Source: Cryobacterium tagatosivorans (GTDB lineage: Bacteria > Actinomycetota > Actinomycetes > Actinomycetales > Microbacteriaceae). Taken from it: a DNA stretch of 64,000 nt. The stretch spans positions 1-64,000 of the forward strand of contig NZ_SOEZ01000079.1 of assembly GCF_004402215.1 (NCBI RefSeq), written 5' to 3'. Of this stretch, positions 47,429 to 55,533 are shown piece by piece. The notes under the pieces were generated by a model that worked only from the letters and a program-made list of their open reading frames with translations, did not search any database and was not told where the DNA came from. How positions within the stretch are numbered: position 1 is the stretch's first letter; each line of letters begins with the position of its first letter. Made by a program: the position numbers and the translations under genes.

Positions 47429-48229
47429 ATGAGACTGAGTCGAGCGGCGCGGGGCATCCTGGCCATCATGACGGGGCTCGTGCTCGCGGCCATCTACCTG
47501 CCCCTGTTCGTGGTCTTCGTGAACTCGTTCAGCACGAGCACGAGCCTCAGCTGGCCGCCGCCCGGTTTCACCCTCGAGTGGTGGTCGCGGGCCTTCCGCA
47601 GCGAGGGCGCGCTGGACGCGCTGGTGACCAGCGTGCAGGTCGCCAGCGTCGCCACGCTCATCTCCCTCGTGCTCGGAACGCTCATCTCCCTGGCCCTGCA
47701 GCGGTACACCTTCTTCGGCCGGGAAGCGGTGAGCCTGCTGGTGATCCTGCCGATCGCCCTGCCGGGCATCATCACCGGTATCGCGCTGAACAACGCGTTC
47801 CGCACCATCCTGGGGATCCAGCTGTCGATCCTCACGGTGATCGTCGCCCACGCCACCTTCTGCATCGTCACGGTCTTCAACAACGTGATCGCCCGGCTGC
47901 GGCGGCAGGGCACCAACTTCGAGGAGGCCTCCGCCGACCTGGGCGCCGGGCTCTGGACCACGTTCCGGCTGGTGACCTTCCCCCAGCTGCGCTCCGCGCT
48001 CTTCGCCGGCGGCCTGCTGGCCTTCGCGCTCAGCTTCGACGAGATCATCGTGACGACCTTCACGGCGGGCGCCGGGGTGAAGACCCTGCCGCTCTGGATC
48101 CTGGACAACCTGTTCCGGCCGAACCAGGCGCCGATCGTCAACGTGATCGCCGTGGTGCTCGTGCTCGTCTCGATCATCCCGATCTACATCGCCCAGCGCA
48201 TCGCCGGGGCGGAGAAGATCGTTCGCTGA
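47429..48229 (+). CDS. potC: Polyamine-type ABC transporter permease 2
   Basis: A 266-residue PotC-type permease with six segments; it has V-N-S-F-S, the EAA-loop E-A-S-A-D-L-G-A-G, and F-D-E-I-I-V-T-T-F. It pairs with PotB to form the pore. ATG 47429 lies 8 bases after the potB stop, after GGAGA. Confidence 0.9.
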   Translation: MRLSRAARGILAIMTGLVLAAIYLPLFVVFVNSFSTSTSLSWPPPGFTLEWWSRAFRSEGALDALVTSVQVASVATLISLVLGTLISLALQRYTFFGREAVSLLVILPIALPGIITGIALNNAFRTILGIQLSILTVIVAHATFCIVTVFNNVIARLRRQGTNFEEASADLGAGLWTTFRLVTFPQLRSALFAGGLLAFALSFDEIIVTTFTAGAGVKTLPLWILDNLFRPNQAPIVNVIAVVLVLVSIIPIYIAQRIAGAEKIVR

Positions 48230-48273
48230 GACCGGTCGTCGCCTCGGGGCGTGTGGCTCGCTCCCCGGTGGGT

Positions 48274-48279
48274 TAGGGT
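48274..48279 (+). promoter_or_regulatory. Candidate -10, leaderless dinB
   Basis: TAGGGT, 7-nt spacer, ATG 48287. No SOS box (LexA site) was recognised near it. Confidence 0.5.
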
Positions 48280-48286
48280 CATCCTG

Positions 48287-49507
48287 ATGAGCAGGCAAGA
48301 CGGCAGCAACCGCGAGGTCACGACCACCCCGGTCGACGATTCCACCGCGACCATTCTCCACGTCGACCTGGACGCGTTCTTCGCCTCGGTCGAACTTCTC
48401 GACCACCCCGAACTCGTCGACAAACCGGTCGTCGTCGGCCACCGCTCCGGCCGCTCCGTCGTGACCGCGGCCAACTATGTCGCCCGGCGGTACGGCGTGA
48501 ACTCGGCCATGCCGATGGCGCTCGCGCTGCGCCGCTGCCCCGACGCCGTCGTGCTGGAGCCGCACATGGGCCGCTACCAGGACTTCTCCCGCCAGGTCAT
48601 GGCCATCTTCAACGACGTGACCCCGCTGGTGGAACCGCTCGGGATCGACGAGGCGTTCCTCGACGTGGCCGGGGCCCGGCGCATCCACGGCTCGCCCGCC
48701 GTGATCGGCGCGCTCATCCGGCTGCGGGTGCAGGCCGAGACCGGGCTCACCTGCTCGGTCGGCGCCGCGTCCACCAAGTTCGTTGCGAAGCTCGCCTCCG
48801 GCCGGGCCAAGCCCAACGGCCTGCTTCTCATCCCCGCCGATGACACGATCGCCTTCCTGCATCCGCTGCCGGTCGGCGCGCTGTGGGGCGTCGGGGCGAC
48901 GACCGAACAGACCCTGGCCCGGCTGGGGCTGAAGCGGATCGGCGATATCGCGAACACCCCGCTGGCCGTGCTGCAGGCCGGGATCGGGGAGGCCGCCGGC
49001 CGCAAACTGCATGACCTCGCCTGGGGCAGGGATCCGCGCCGGGTCAGCCTCGACCGCGAGGAGAAGAGCGTCGGCCATGAGGTCACCTTCGAACACGACG
49101 TGACGGATGTCGCCCGCCTGCGCAGCGAAATCCTCAGGCAGGCGGACGCGGTGGCCGCCCGGCTGCGCGGCGCCGGCCTCGTAGGCCGCACCGTCGTCCT
49201 GAAGGTGCGCTACGCCGACTTCAGCACGGTCACCCGCTCCCGCACCCTGGCCGAACCCACCAACGTCGGCCGGCGCATCTACGAGGAGGCCGCCCTGGTC
49301 TTCGACGCCCTTGCGGCTTCCGGCATCCGGGTTCGGCTCATCGGCGTGCGGATGGAGCAGCTGGGCACAGGGGACGGCGCCGGGCTCGGGCTGTGGGATC
49401 CCGATGACGACTGGCGCGAGGCGGAACTCGCCGTCGACACGGTGACGGCGCGATTCGGCCGCGGCGCGGTGAAACCGGCCTCGCACCTCAAACCCGACAG
49501 GGGGTAA
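48287..49507 (+). CDS. dinB: DNA polymerase IV
   Basis: Y-family translesion polymerase, 406 residues. Catalytic carboxylates are in H-V-D-L-D-A-F-F-A-S-V-E and I-D-E-A-F-L-D-V; A-N-Y-V-A-R-R-Y-G-V and S-V-G-A-A-S-T-K-F-V-A-K-L-A-S are conserved. Palm, thumb (W-G-V-G) and little-finger domains are complete. The end lacks an obvious beta-clamp motif of the Q-L-x-L-F type (nearest is L-G-L-W), so clamp binding is unclear. Start at ATG 48287. Confidence 0.93.
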   Translation: MSRQDGSNREVTTTPVDDSTATILHVDLDAFFASVELLDHPELVDKPVVVGHRSGRSVVTAANYVARRYGVNSAMPMALALRRCPDAVVLEPHMGRYQDFSRQVMAIFNDVTPLVEPLGIDEAFLDVAGARRIHGSPAVIGALIRLRVQAETGLTCSVGAASTKFVAKLASGRAKPNGLLLIPADDTIAFLHPLPVGALWGVGATTEQTLARLGLKRIGDIANTPLAVLQAGIGEAAGRKLHDLAWGRDPRRVSLDREEKSVGHEVTFEHDVTDVARLRSEILRQADAVAARLRGAGLVGRTVVLKVRYADFSTVTRSRTLAEPTNVGRRIYEEAALVFDALAASGIRVRLIGVRMEQLGTGDGAGLGLWDPDDDWREAELAVDTVTARFGRGAVKPASHLKPDRG

Positions 49508-49510
49508 CCT
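49505..49510 (+). promoter_or_regulatory. Candidate -10, leaderless GerW-like gene
   Basis: TAACCT overlaps the dinB stop; a 7-nt spacer leads to ATG 49518. Confidence 0.4.
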
Positions 49511-49517
49511 GAGCGGC

Positions 49518-49847
49518 ATGACCAACCTTGTGCTCAAGCTTGCAGAGAATGCCCGGTCCGTCGGCGTGAGATCGGCCTACGGCGACCCGATCCAGGTGGA
49601 GGGCGTCACGCTCGTCCCGGTCGCGCTCGTCCAGTACGGTTTCGGCGGCGGCGACGCGGGGGAGTCCGAAGGCGGGGCGGCCGGCGGGGGCGGCGGCGGG
49701 ATGTCCGTCCCGATCGGCGCGTACGTCAAGTCCGGCAACACCGTGCGCTTCGACCCGAACATCGTGTCGTTGCTCGTGGTGGCGATCCCGTTCATCTGGG
49801 TCGCCGGCCACGCGCTGTCCCGGGTGATCCGCGCCCTGAAGAAGTAG
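49518..49847 (+). CDS. GerW/YtfJ-like small protein with C-terminal membrane segment
   Basis: A 109-residue protein. Residues 1-45 match the GerW (spore_YtfJ, PF09579) core: Y-G-D-P-I, V-E-G-V-T-L-V-P-V-A, and Y-G-F-G-G-G. A Gly/Ser loop and P-I-G-A-Y-V follow, and the last 30 residues hold a hydrophobic segment. In Bacilli the family is a spore germination protein; actinobacterial copies occur in non-sporulating species and have no known role. Confidence 0.78.
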   Translation: MTNLVLKLAENARSVGVRSAYGDPIQVEGVTLVPVALVQYGFGGGDAGESEGGAAGGGGGGMSVPIGAYVKSGNTVRFDPNIVSLLVVAIPFIWVAGHALSRVIRALKK

Positions 49848-49871
49848 CGCCCTCAAGGAGTAGCTGGGCGC
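49847..49871. terminator. Possible bidirectional hairpin between convergent genes
   Basis: GCGCCC (49847-49852) and GGGCGC (49866-49871) form a 6-bp stem with a 13-base loop between the GerW-like gene and nhaA. No T-tract. Confidence 0.3.
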
Positions 49872-49882
49872 GCGGCACCCGC

Positions 49883-51256
49883 TCAGGCCGGGAACACGTC
49901 CGGCACCCCGTCGTGGTCGGCGTCGGTCTTCTCCTTCTCCTCGACCCGGCGGTAGTGGCGGTTCCGCGCCCGCAGCAGCACCGTGGCCAGCAGCGCCGCC
50001 AGCAGCGAGCCCGAGAGGATGGCCACCTTCGCGTGGTCATCCTCCACGCTCCCGTGGCCGAACGCGAGTTCGCTGATCAGCAGGGACACGGTGAACCCGA
50101 CCCCGGCCAGCACGGCCACGCCGACGATGTCCACCCAGGCGAGATCGGGATCGAGCGACGCCCTGGTCGTCTTCGTCACCAGCCAGGTGGCCAGCAGCAC
50201 CCCGACCGGTTTGCCGACCACGAGGGCCACGACGATCCCGATCGCCACCGGATCGGTCAGCGCATCCACCAGGCCCTGGCCGCCGCCGATGGCCACACCC
50301 GCGGAGAAGAACGCGAAGATCGGCACCGCCACCCCCGCCGACAGCGGCCGGAAACGGTGCTCGAACGACTCGGCGAGGCCCGGGCCGTCGCCCACGCGAC
50401 CGTCACGGTCGCGGTGGAGCACGGGTACCGTGAAGCCCAGCAGCACGCCGGCGACGGTGGCATGGATGCCGGAGCCGTGCACGAGCGCCCACGCCATGAC
50501 GCCCAGCGGCAGGAGGATCAGCCACGCCGCGAACGCCCGGGTCACGAAGAAGTTCGCGTATCGGTGCGCCAGGAACGCGTAGAGGGCCAGGGGCAGCACG
50601 GCGAGCAGCAGCGGGATGACCTGGATGTCGGTGGAGTAGAACAGCGCGATGATCACGATGGCCAGGAGGTCATCCACGACGGCCAGGGTCAGCAGGAAGA
50701 TGCGCAGGGCGCTGGGCAGGTGGGAACCGATGACCGCCAGCACAGCGACGGCGAAGGCGATGTCGGTGGCCGTCGGGATCGCCCAGCCGCGCACGGCCCC
50801 CGCGCCGCCGCCGAAGTTGACGGCCGCGAAGATGAGTGCGGGGATGATGACGCCGCCGAGCGCGGCGGCAACGGGCACGATGGCGCGGCTGAAGACGCGG
50901 AGTTCGCCGGCGACGAATTCGCGCTTGAGTTCCAGCCCGGCGAGGAAAAAGAAGATGGCCAGGAGGCCGTCGGCAGCCCAGGCGCCCAGGCTGAGCTTGA
51001 GGTGCCACGGCTCGTAGCCGACCTCGAAGTCGCGGACGGCGAAGTAGAAGTCGGCGGCCGGAGTGTTCGCGAGGACGAGCGCGACGACGGTGGCGGCCAG
51101 CAGCAGCGCACCGCCCACGGTCTCCTTGCGCAGGATGGACGCGACGCGCAGGTACTCCGGGTAACTGCTGCGGCTGAGGATCCACGCCCGGGCCGGGGAC
51201 GGGGGAGTGGCCGATGGTGGAGTCGAAGCCGGATCGGTCGACGCTGGTTCAGTCAC
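49883..51256 (-). CDS. nhaA: Na+/H+ antiporter NhaA
   Basis: A 457-residue NhaA with about 12 membrane segments. The ion-binding Asp pair is visible in [18 protein letters not shown] (helix IV), [10 protein letters not shown] and H-A-T-V-A-G are conserved. The first 35 residues are a Pro/Ser/Thr-rich cytosolic leader and the C-terminal tail is charged. GTG 51256 start. It exports Na+ or Li+ in exchange for protons at alkaline pH. Confidence 0.94.
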   Translation of the reverse strand: MTEPASTDPASTPPSATPPSPARAWILSRSSYPEYLRVASILRKETVGGALLLAATVVALVLANTPAADFYFAVRDFEVGYEPWHLKLSLGAWAADGLLAIFFFLAGLELKREFVAGELRVFSRAIVPVAAALGGVIIPALIFAAVNFGGGAGAVRGWAIPTATDIAFAVAVLAVIGSHLPSALRIFLLTLAVVDDLLAIVIIALFYSTDIQVIPLLLAVLPLALYAFLAHRYANFFVTRAFAAWLILLPLGVMAWALVHGSGIHATVAGVLLGFTVPVLHRDRDGRVGDGPGLAESFEHRFRPLSAGVAVPIFAFFSAGVAIGGGQGLVDALTDPVAIGIVVALVVGKPVGVLLATWLVTKTTRASLDPDLAWVDIVGVAVLAGVGFTVSLLISELAFGHGSVEDDHAKVAILSGSLLAALLATVLLRARNRHYRRVEEKEKTDADHDGVPDVFPA

Positions 51257-51363
51257 TCGGGACGTCCTCTGGTTCCGGCGCAGGTCCCGAAACCAGGTTC
51301 CGGGCGCGCTCTATCAAATGCCGACCAGACTTCCCGGCTCACCGGTACCCAGCGTACACGTGG

Positions 51364-51507
51364 CTATGACCGCCGGCGCGGCCGCCGGGGCCACCGCCAC
51401 GGTCCGCGCACGGGCAGTCCCCGCTGCATCCGTCGTCGGCGGAGGATGAACGATCGCATCAGCACGAGAAGGACCACGGCGAGGACCAGGGGAACGGCGA
51501 GAGTCAT
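51364..51507 (-). CDS. Possible 47-residue single-pass membrane peptide
   Basis: ATG 51507 opens a short frame: a hydrophobic segment (T-L-A-V-P-L-V-L-A-V-V-L-L-V-L-M) followed by a strongly basic Arg/Trp/Pro tail. The topology (N-out, basic tail in) is what small actinobacterial membrane proteins show. The ribosome site is weak (GCGCCGG) and the tail could be a GC-bias artefact. It lies in the 461-base gap between nhaA and ykoE, transcribed towards nhaA. Confidence 0.3.
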   Translation of the reverse strand: MTLAVPLVLAVVLLVLMRSFILRRRRMQRGLPVRGPWRWPRRPRRRS

Positions 51508-51565
51508 CCGGCGCGACCGGGTTCGCCGACGCCGGGGGACTCCATCCTGCGAGTCTAGGCGGGTC

Positions 51566-51571
51566 TATAAT
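51566..51571 (+). promoter_or_regulatory. Promoter -10 of the TPP-riboswitch operon
   Basis: A perfect TATAAT; transcription would start near 51578, at the 5' edge of the riboswitch. No good -35. Confidence 0.65.
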
Positions 51572-51578
51572 CGAAACG

Positions 51579-51668
51579 AACACGGGAGTCCGGTTGACCG
51601 GGCTGAGAGGAAGCTACTGAGGCTTCGACCGTCGAACCTGATCTGGATCATGCCAGCGCAGGGAGGCA
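51579..51668 (+). ncRNA. TPP riboswitch (THI element)
   Basis: The conserved pyrimidine-sensing part G-G-G-C-T-G-A-G-A (about 51600-51608) and the pyrophosphate-sensing part (CGAACCTGATCTGGATCATG then CCAGCGCAGGGA, about 51633-51663) are in correct order, with a variable stem between them. It should bind thiamine pyrophosphate and repress the downstream uptake genes. Confidence 0.93.
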
Positions 51669-51682
51669 AACAATCTCGTACC

Positions 51683-51713
51683 CGTGCCCTGTATTCACCT
51701 ACGGAAGGGCACG
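51683..51713 (+). promoter_or_regulatory. Hairpin sequestering the ykoE ribosome site
   Basis: CGTGCCC (51683-51689) pairs perfectly with GGGCACG (51707-51713), and the 3' arm covers the end of the Shine-Dalgarno GGAAGGG (51703-51709) just before GTG 51718. No T-tract follows. This suggests translational rather than transcriptional control by the riboswitch. Confidence 0.6.
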
Positions 51714-51717
51714 ACCA

Positions 51718-52356
51718 GTGCACGCAACAAACACCATCGTCACGTCCAAGCCGCCGAAGACGGCCCGGAAGCCGAGGAACCTGCGGTGGCGGGTCGTCGA
51801 CATCGTCGTCGCCAGCGTCATCGGTGTCGCCAGCGGACTCATCTTCTTCGCCTGGAACACCGCCTACGTCCCCCTCAGCGCCCCGCTCGAGCCCCTCCTC
51901 CCGGGCCTGCAGGCCCTCCTCGGCGGCGGATGGCTCTTCGCCGGGGTGCTCGGCGGCCTGATCATTCGCAAGCCCGGCGCCGCGCTCTACACCGAGTTGC
52001 TCGCGGCGGTCGTGTCGACGCTCATCGGCAACCAGTGGGGACCGCTGACGCTCGTCTCCGGGCTGGCGCAGGGTCTCGGCGCGGAAATCGTCTTCGCGGC
52101 GTTCCTCTATGCCAACTACCGCGCCTACGTCGCCGTCCTGGCGGGCGCCGGGGCGGGCCTTGCCCTCGCGATCAACGACCTCGTGCTCTGGTACCCCGGT
52201 TCGGCCGCCGCCTTCGCGACGATCTACACCGTCTCCGCCGTCGTCTCCGGCGCCCTGATCGCCGGGCTGCTCTCCTGGCTGGCCATGCGAGGCCTCGCGA
52301 AGACGGGAGCGCTCGGCCGGTTCGCCGCCGGTCGCGAGATCCGCGCCGACGTCTGA
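51718..52356 (+). CDS. ykoE: YkoE-type substrate component of a thiamine-precursor ECF transporter
   Basis: A 212-residue membrane protein with about five to six segments after a basic 25-residue leader. The family features R-W-R-V-V-D-I-V-V, F-F-A-W-N and G-G-L-I-I-R-K-P-G-A-A are present. In Bacillus YkoEDC is a TPP-regulated transporter thought to carry hydroxymethylpyrimidine or thiamine. The TPP riboswitch directly upstream supports that assignment. GTG start. Confidence 0.9.
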   Translation: MHATNTIVTSKPPKTARKPRNLRWRVVDIVVASVIGVASGLIFFAWNTAYVPLSAPLEPLLPGLQALLGGGWLFAGVLGGLIIRKPGAALYTELLAAVVSTLIGNQWGPLTLVSGLAQGLGAEIVFAAFLYANYRAYVAVLAGAGAGLALAINDLVLWYPGSAAAFATIYTVSAVVSGALIAGLLSWLAMRGLAKTGALGRFAAGREIRADV

Positions 52357-52365
52357 CACCGCCCG

Positions 52366-53868
52366 ATGACGTCGCCGGCAGCATCGCACCTCCGCGTTGC
52401 GGGGGCGTCGATCGACGCCTCCGGCTGGGGCTGGCGTCATGCCGGGCGGCGCGCGTGGGCGGTGCGGGACCTCGACCTCCGGATCGAACCGGGCGAGCGA
52501 GTGCTGCTGCTCGGTACGTCGGGGGCGGGCAAGTCCACCCTCGTGCACGCCCTGGCCGGGGTGCTCGGCGCGGCAGACGAGGGCGAAGAACAGGGCCGGC
52601 TCCTGGTCAACGGGACGACGCCGGCGGACGCCCGCGGGCAGGTGGGACTGCTCATGCAGGACCCGGATTCCCAGGTGATCCTCGCGCGGGTCGGTGACGA
52701 CGTCGCGTTCGGCTGCGAGAACCTCGGGGTGCCGAGGGACGAGACCTGGCGCCGGGTTCGCGAGTCGCTGGCGATGGTCGGCCTCGACCTGCCCCTGGGC
52801 CACCCCACGTCGGCGCTGTCCGGCGGGCAGAAACAGCGCCTCGCCCTGGCCGGCGTCCTGGCCATGCGGCCGGGGCTGTTGCTCCTCGACGAGCCCACGG
52901 CCAACCTCGACCCGGCCGGCGTCCTCGAGGTTCGGGAGTCGGTGGCGCGGGTCCTGGAGCACACGGAGGCCACCTTCGTCGTGATCGAGCATCGGGTGGG
53001 GGTGTGGCAGCAGCTGGTCAACCGCGTCATCGTGCTCGATCCGGCCGGGGGAGTGCTGGCCGACGGCCGGCCGGCCGATGTCCTGTCGGCGGAGGGGGAG
53101 CGGTTGTCGACCTCCGGGGTCTGGGTTCCGGGCATCCGGCACCAGCTCCCCTCGCGGCACCGGAGTGCATCCGGTCGGCTGCTTGGTACGGAGGAGCTCG
53201 CGATCGCGCGCAGCCGGGAACTCGTCGTCGCCCGTGACATCGAAGTCGAGGTCCTGGCGGGGGCCGCGCTGGCGATCACCGGTCCCAACGGGGTGGGGAA
53301 GTCCACCCTGGCCCTGACCCTGGCCGGCCTGCTGAAGCCGGCCGCCGGGCGCGTTCTCGCGGACCCGCGGCTGGCGGCCGGAGCCGGCGGCGAACCGATC
53401 CGCTGGAAGTCGCGCCAGCTGCTCACCCGCATCGGCACGGTCTTCCAGGACCCCGAGCACCAGTTCGTCGCCGGCACGGTCCGGGCGGAGCTGGCCGTGG
53501 GCCCGCGCGCCCTCGGCCTGCCGGAGCCGGTGATCACGGCCCGGGTGGACACCCTGCTGCAGCGGTTGCGGATCGACCACCTCGCGCAGGCGAACCCCTT
53601 CACCCTGTCCGGCGGCGAGAAGCGTCGGCTGTCGGTCGGCACGGTCCTGGCGACCCAGCCTGGGGTGCTCGTGCTCGACGAGCCGACGTTCGGCCAGGAC
53701 TTCCGAACCTGGCGGGAGATCGTGGCCCTGCTCGCCGAGCTCATCGACGAGGGCACCGCCGTCGTCGCGGTGTCGCACGACGCGGAGTTCGTGGCGGCCC
53801 TGGCCGACCGCGAGTACCGCCTGGCGGCCGGCCTGGACCACCGGTCAGGCAGCCTGGTGACCCGATGA
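52366..53868 (+). CDS. ykoD: YkoD-type double ATPase of the ECF transporter
   Basis: A 500-residue protein with two fused ABC ATPase domains. First: Walker A G-T-S-G-A-G-K-S-T, signature L-S-G-G-Q-K-Q-R, Walker B L-L-L-L-D-E-P-T. Second: G-P-N-G-V-G-K-S-T, L-S-G-G-E-K-R-R, V-L-V-L-D-E-P-T. Both Q-loops (M-Q-D-P, F-Q-D-P) are intact, so both sites may hydrolyse ATP. Its stop overlaps the ykoC ATG. Confidence 0.92.
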   Translation: MTSPAASHLRVAGASIDASGWGWRHAGRRAWAVRDLDLRIEPGERVLLLGTSGAGKSTLVHALAGVLGAADEGEEQGRLLVNGTTPADARGQVGLLMQDPDSQVILARVGDDVAFGCENLGVPRDETWRRVRESLAMVGLDLPLGHPTSALSGGQKQRLALAGVLAMRPGLLLLDEPTANLDPAGVLEVRESVARVLEHTEATFVVIEHRVGVWQQLVNRVIVLDPAGGVLADGRPADVLSAEGERLSTSGVWVPGIRHQLPSRHRSASGRLLGTEELAIARSRELVVARDIEVEVLAGAALAITGPNGVGKSTLALTLAGLLKPAAGRVLADPRLAAGAGGEPIRWKSRQLLTRIGTVFQDPEHQFVAGTVRAELAVGPRALGLPEPVITARVDTLLQRLRIDHLAQANPFTLSGGEKRRLSVGTVLATQPGVLVLDEPTFGQDFRTWREIVALLAELIDEGTAVVAVSHDAEFVAALADREYRLAAGLDHRSGSLVTR

Positions 53869-54650
53869 CCCAGACCGCGACGGCCACCCCCGGGAACCGG
53901 GGGATCCTCCGGGTGAACCCGGTGGCGAAACTGGCCGCGGCGCTCCTCCTCGCGGGGGTCCTCGTCCTGACCATCGACTGGGTGTCGGCCCTCGTCGCCT
54001 TGGCCTGCGAGCTGGTCCTGTTCTTCTGGGCCGGGCTGTCCCCGCGGACCTTCTTCCTGCGCACCCTCCCGGTGTGGCTCGCCGCCCCGGCCGCCGCCCT
54101 CACCACCCTGCTCTACGGGCAGTCGGCGGGCGCCGAGTACTGGCAATTCGGCCTGATCCACATCACCGACGGGTCGATCGACCTGGCCGTCGCCACCCTG
54201 CTCCGCGTGCTGGCGATCGGGCTCCCGTCCGTGGTGCTCTTCGTCACCGTCGACCCGACCGACCTCGCCGACGGACTGGGCCAGGTCGTCAGGCTGCCGG
54301 CTCGATTCGTGCTGGGCGGACTGGCGGGCCTGCGCCTGATCGGCCTGCTGCTCGAGGACTGGCGCGCCCTCGAGCGCGCCCGGCGCGCCAGGGGCATCGC
54401 CGATCGCGGGGTCATCCGGCGCCTGGCCGGCCAGGCCTTCGCGCTCCTCGTGCTCTCCATCCGGCGCGGCAGCAAGCTGGCCACGGCGATGGAGGCGCGG
54501 GGATTCGGCGCGCCGATCGCCCGCAGCTGGGCCCGGCCGTCGACCTTCGGCGCTCGTGAGGTGGCGCTGATCGGGCTGGGGCTGTTCGTCGGCGCCCTGG
54601 CCGTCACCGTGTCAGTCGCGACCGGAAGCTGGAACTTTGTCCTCGGCTGA
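53865..54650 (+). CDS. ykoC: YkoC-type transmembrane (T) component
   Basis: A 261-residue EcfT-like protein with about five to six membrane segments. The two coupling motifs that contact the ATPases are seen as A-R-R-A-R-G-I and A-M-E-A-R-G-F. ATGA overlap with ykoD. It completes the YkoEDC transporter. Confidence 0.91.
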   Translation: MTQTATATPGNRGILRVNPVAKLAAALLLAGVLVLTIDWVSALVALACELVLFFWAGLSPRTFFLRTLPVWLAAPAAALTTLLYGQSAGAEYWQFGLIHITDGSIDLAVATLLRVLAIGLPSVVLFVTVDPTDLADGLGQVVRLPARFVLGGLAGLRLIGLLLEDWRALERARRARGIADRGVIRRLAGQAFALLVLSIRRGSKLATAMEARGFGAPIARSWARPSTFGAREVALIGLGLFVGALAVTVSVATGSWNFVLG

Positions 54651-55242
54651 GGCGCCCGTCGAGGCCGTGCTCCGCGCGGTCGCCGGAGCCGGGCCGGCGC
54701 CCGTCGTGCTCATCGATGGTCCGAGCGGGGCGGGCAAGAGCACCCTGGCCGACCGGCTGGTGTCATCGTGGCCCGGGTCGCGCGCGCCGACCCTCGTGCG
54801 CCTGGACGACATCTACCCCGGGTGGCAGGGGCTGGATGCCGCCGTCCGGCAGGTCACCGGGTGTCTGCTGGCCCCGCGGAAGGCCGGACTGCCCGCCGCC
54901 TGGCAGCGCTACGACTGGGACCGGGGAGAGCCCGCGGAGTGGCACCCGGTGGATCCCGCCGGCCCGCTGATCGTGGAGGGCTGCGGGGCGCTGGCCGCCG
55001 CGCACGCCCCGCTCAGCGACATCCGGATCTGGCTCGACGCCGATGAGGCGATTCGGAAGGCCAGGGCGCTGGCGCGGGACGGCGAGGTGTTCCGCACGCA
55101 TTGGGACGAGTGGCAGGCCGAATGGGACGACTACCGGGCCCGGGAGAACCCCGAACGCTGGGCGACGCTGCGGCTGGGCGCCGGGCATGCCGCACTCAAC
55201 TCCGCCGCGCCGGTCCAGCGGGAATCGCCCCCGCCGGACTAA
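54637..55242 (+). CDS. P-loop kinase-like protein in the TPP operon
   Basis: A 201-residue uridine-kinase-like P-loop protein. Walker A is G-P-S-G-A-G-K-S-T near residue 28; R-L-D-D-I-Y-P-G-W is the next strand; Y-D-W-D-R and V-E-G-C-G follow as in phosphoribulokinase/uridine-kinase folds. The acceptor is unknown; linkage to ykoEDC raises the chance of a vitamin-related substrate, but similar genes occur elsewhere. TTG 54637 overlaps the ykoC end; GTG 54667 is an alternative. Confidence 0.72.
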   Translation: MSSAEAPVEAVLRAVAGAGPAPVVLIDGPSGAGKSTLADRLVSSWPGSRAPTLVRLDDIYPGWQGLDAAVRQVTGCLLAPRKAGLPAAWQRYDWDRGEPAEWHPVDPAGPLIVEGCGALAAAHAPLSDIRIWLDADEAIRKARALARDGEVFRTHWDEWQAEWDDYRARENPERWATLRLGAGHAALNSAAPVQRESPPPD

Positions 55243-55245
55243 GTT
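55240..55245 (+). promoter_or_regulatory. Candidate -10, leaderless small gene at 55252
   Basis: TAAGTT overlaps the upstream stop; 6-nt spacer to ATG 55252. Confidence 0.35.
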
Positions 55246-55251
55246 GGTGCC

Positions 55252-55512
55252 ATGACCAGTCCTGATGCAGAAAACGTTGTCTACACCGCCGAGTTCATCG
55301 ACGGCCCCCTCGAGGGGCAGACCGACACTCGGGTCCTCCTGCACGGGAAGCACGATGAGCGGATCAGCATGATGGCCGCCGTCGGTGGCATGGAATCGCT
55401 GTTCTGGTACGACGAGGTCGACAGCCGCGACGTGCAGGGGCGGACGCACGTTCGCTATCGCTTCGACGCCGGCGACAGCGACCCCTTCGAGTCGACCGAG
55501 GAAACCGACTAA
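55252..55512 (+). CDS. Small conserved hypothetical protein
   Basis: An 86-residue acidic cytosolic protein that resembles short uncharacterised actinobacterial proteins. Features: Y-T-A-E-F-I-D-G-P-L-E-G near the start, a central G-G-M-E-S-L-F-W-Y, and R-Y-R-F-D near the end, reading as a small beta-rich fold. The last ten residues are Asp/Glu/Ser-rich. No motif suggests a function. Confidence 0.7.
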   Translation: MTSPDAENVVYTAEFIDGPLEGQTDTRVLLHGKHDERISMMAAVGGMESLFWYDEVDSRDVQGRTHVRYRFDAGDSDPFESTEETD

Positions 55513-55533
55513 CCCGACTAACCCCCTCCACCT

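Noticed and set aside
48230-48286. LexA/SOS box before dinB
   Set aside because: No GAAC-N4-GTTC-like or other recognisable SOS palindrome in the short gap.
51314-51583. An 89-codon minus-strand frame upstream of nhaA
   Set aside because: Pro/Ala/Ser-rich with no ribosome site; the alternative frame at 51364-51507 has a more protein-like membrane helix.
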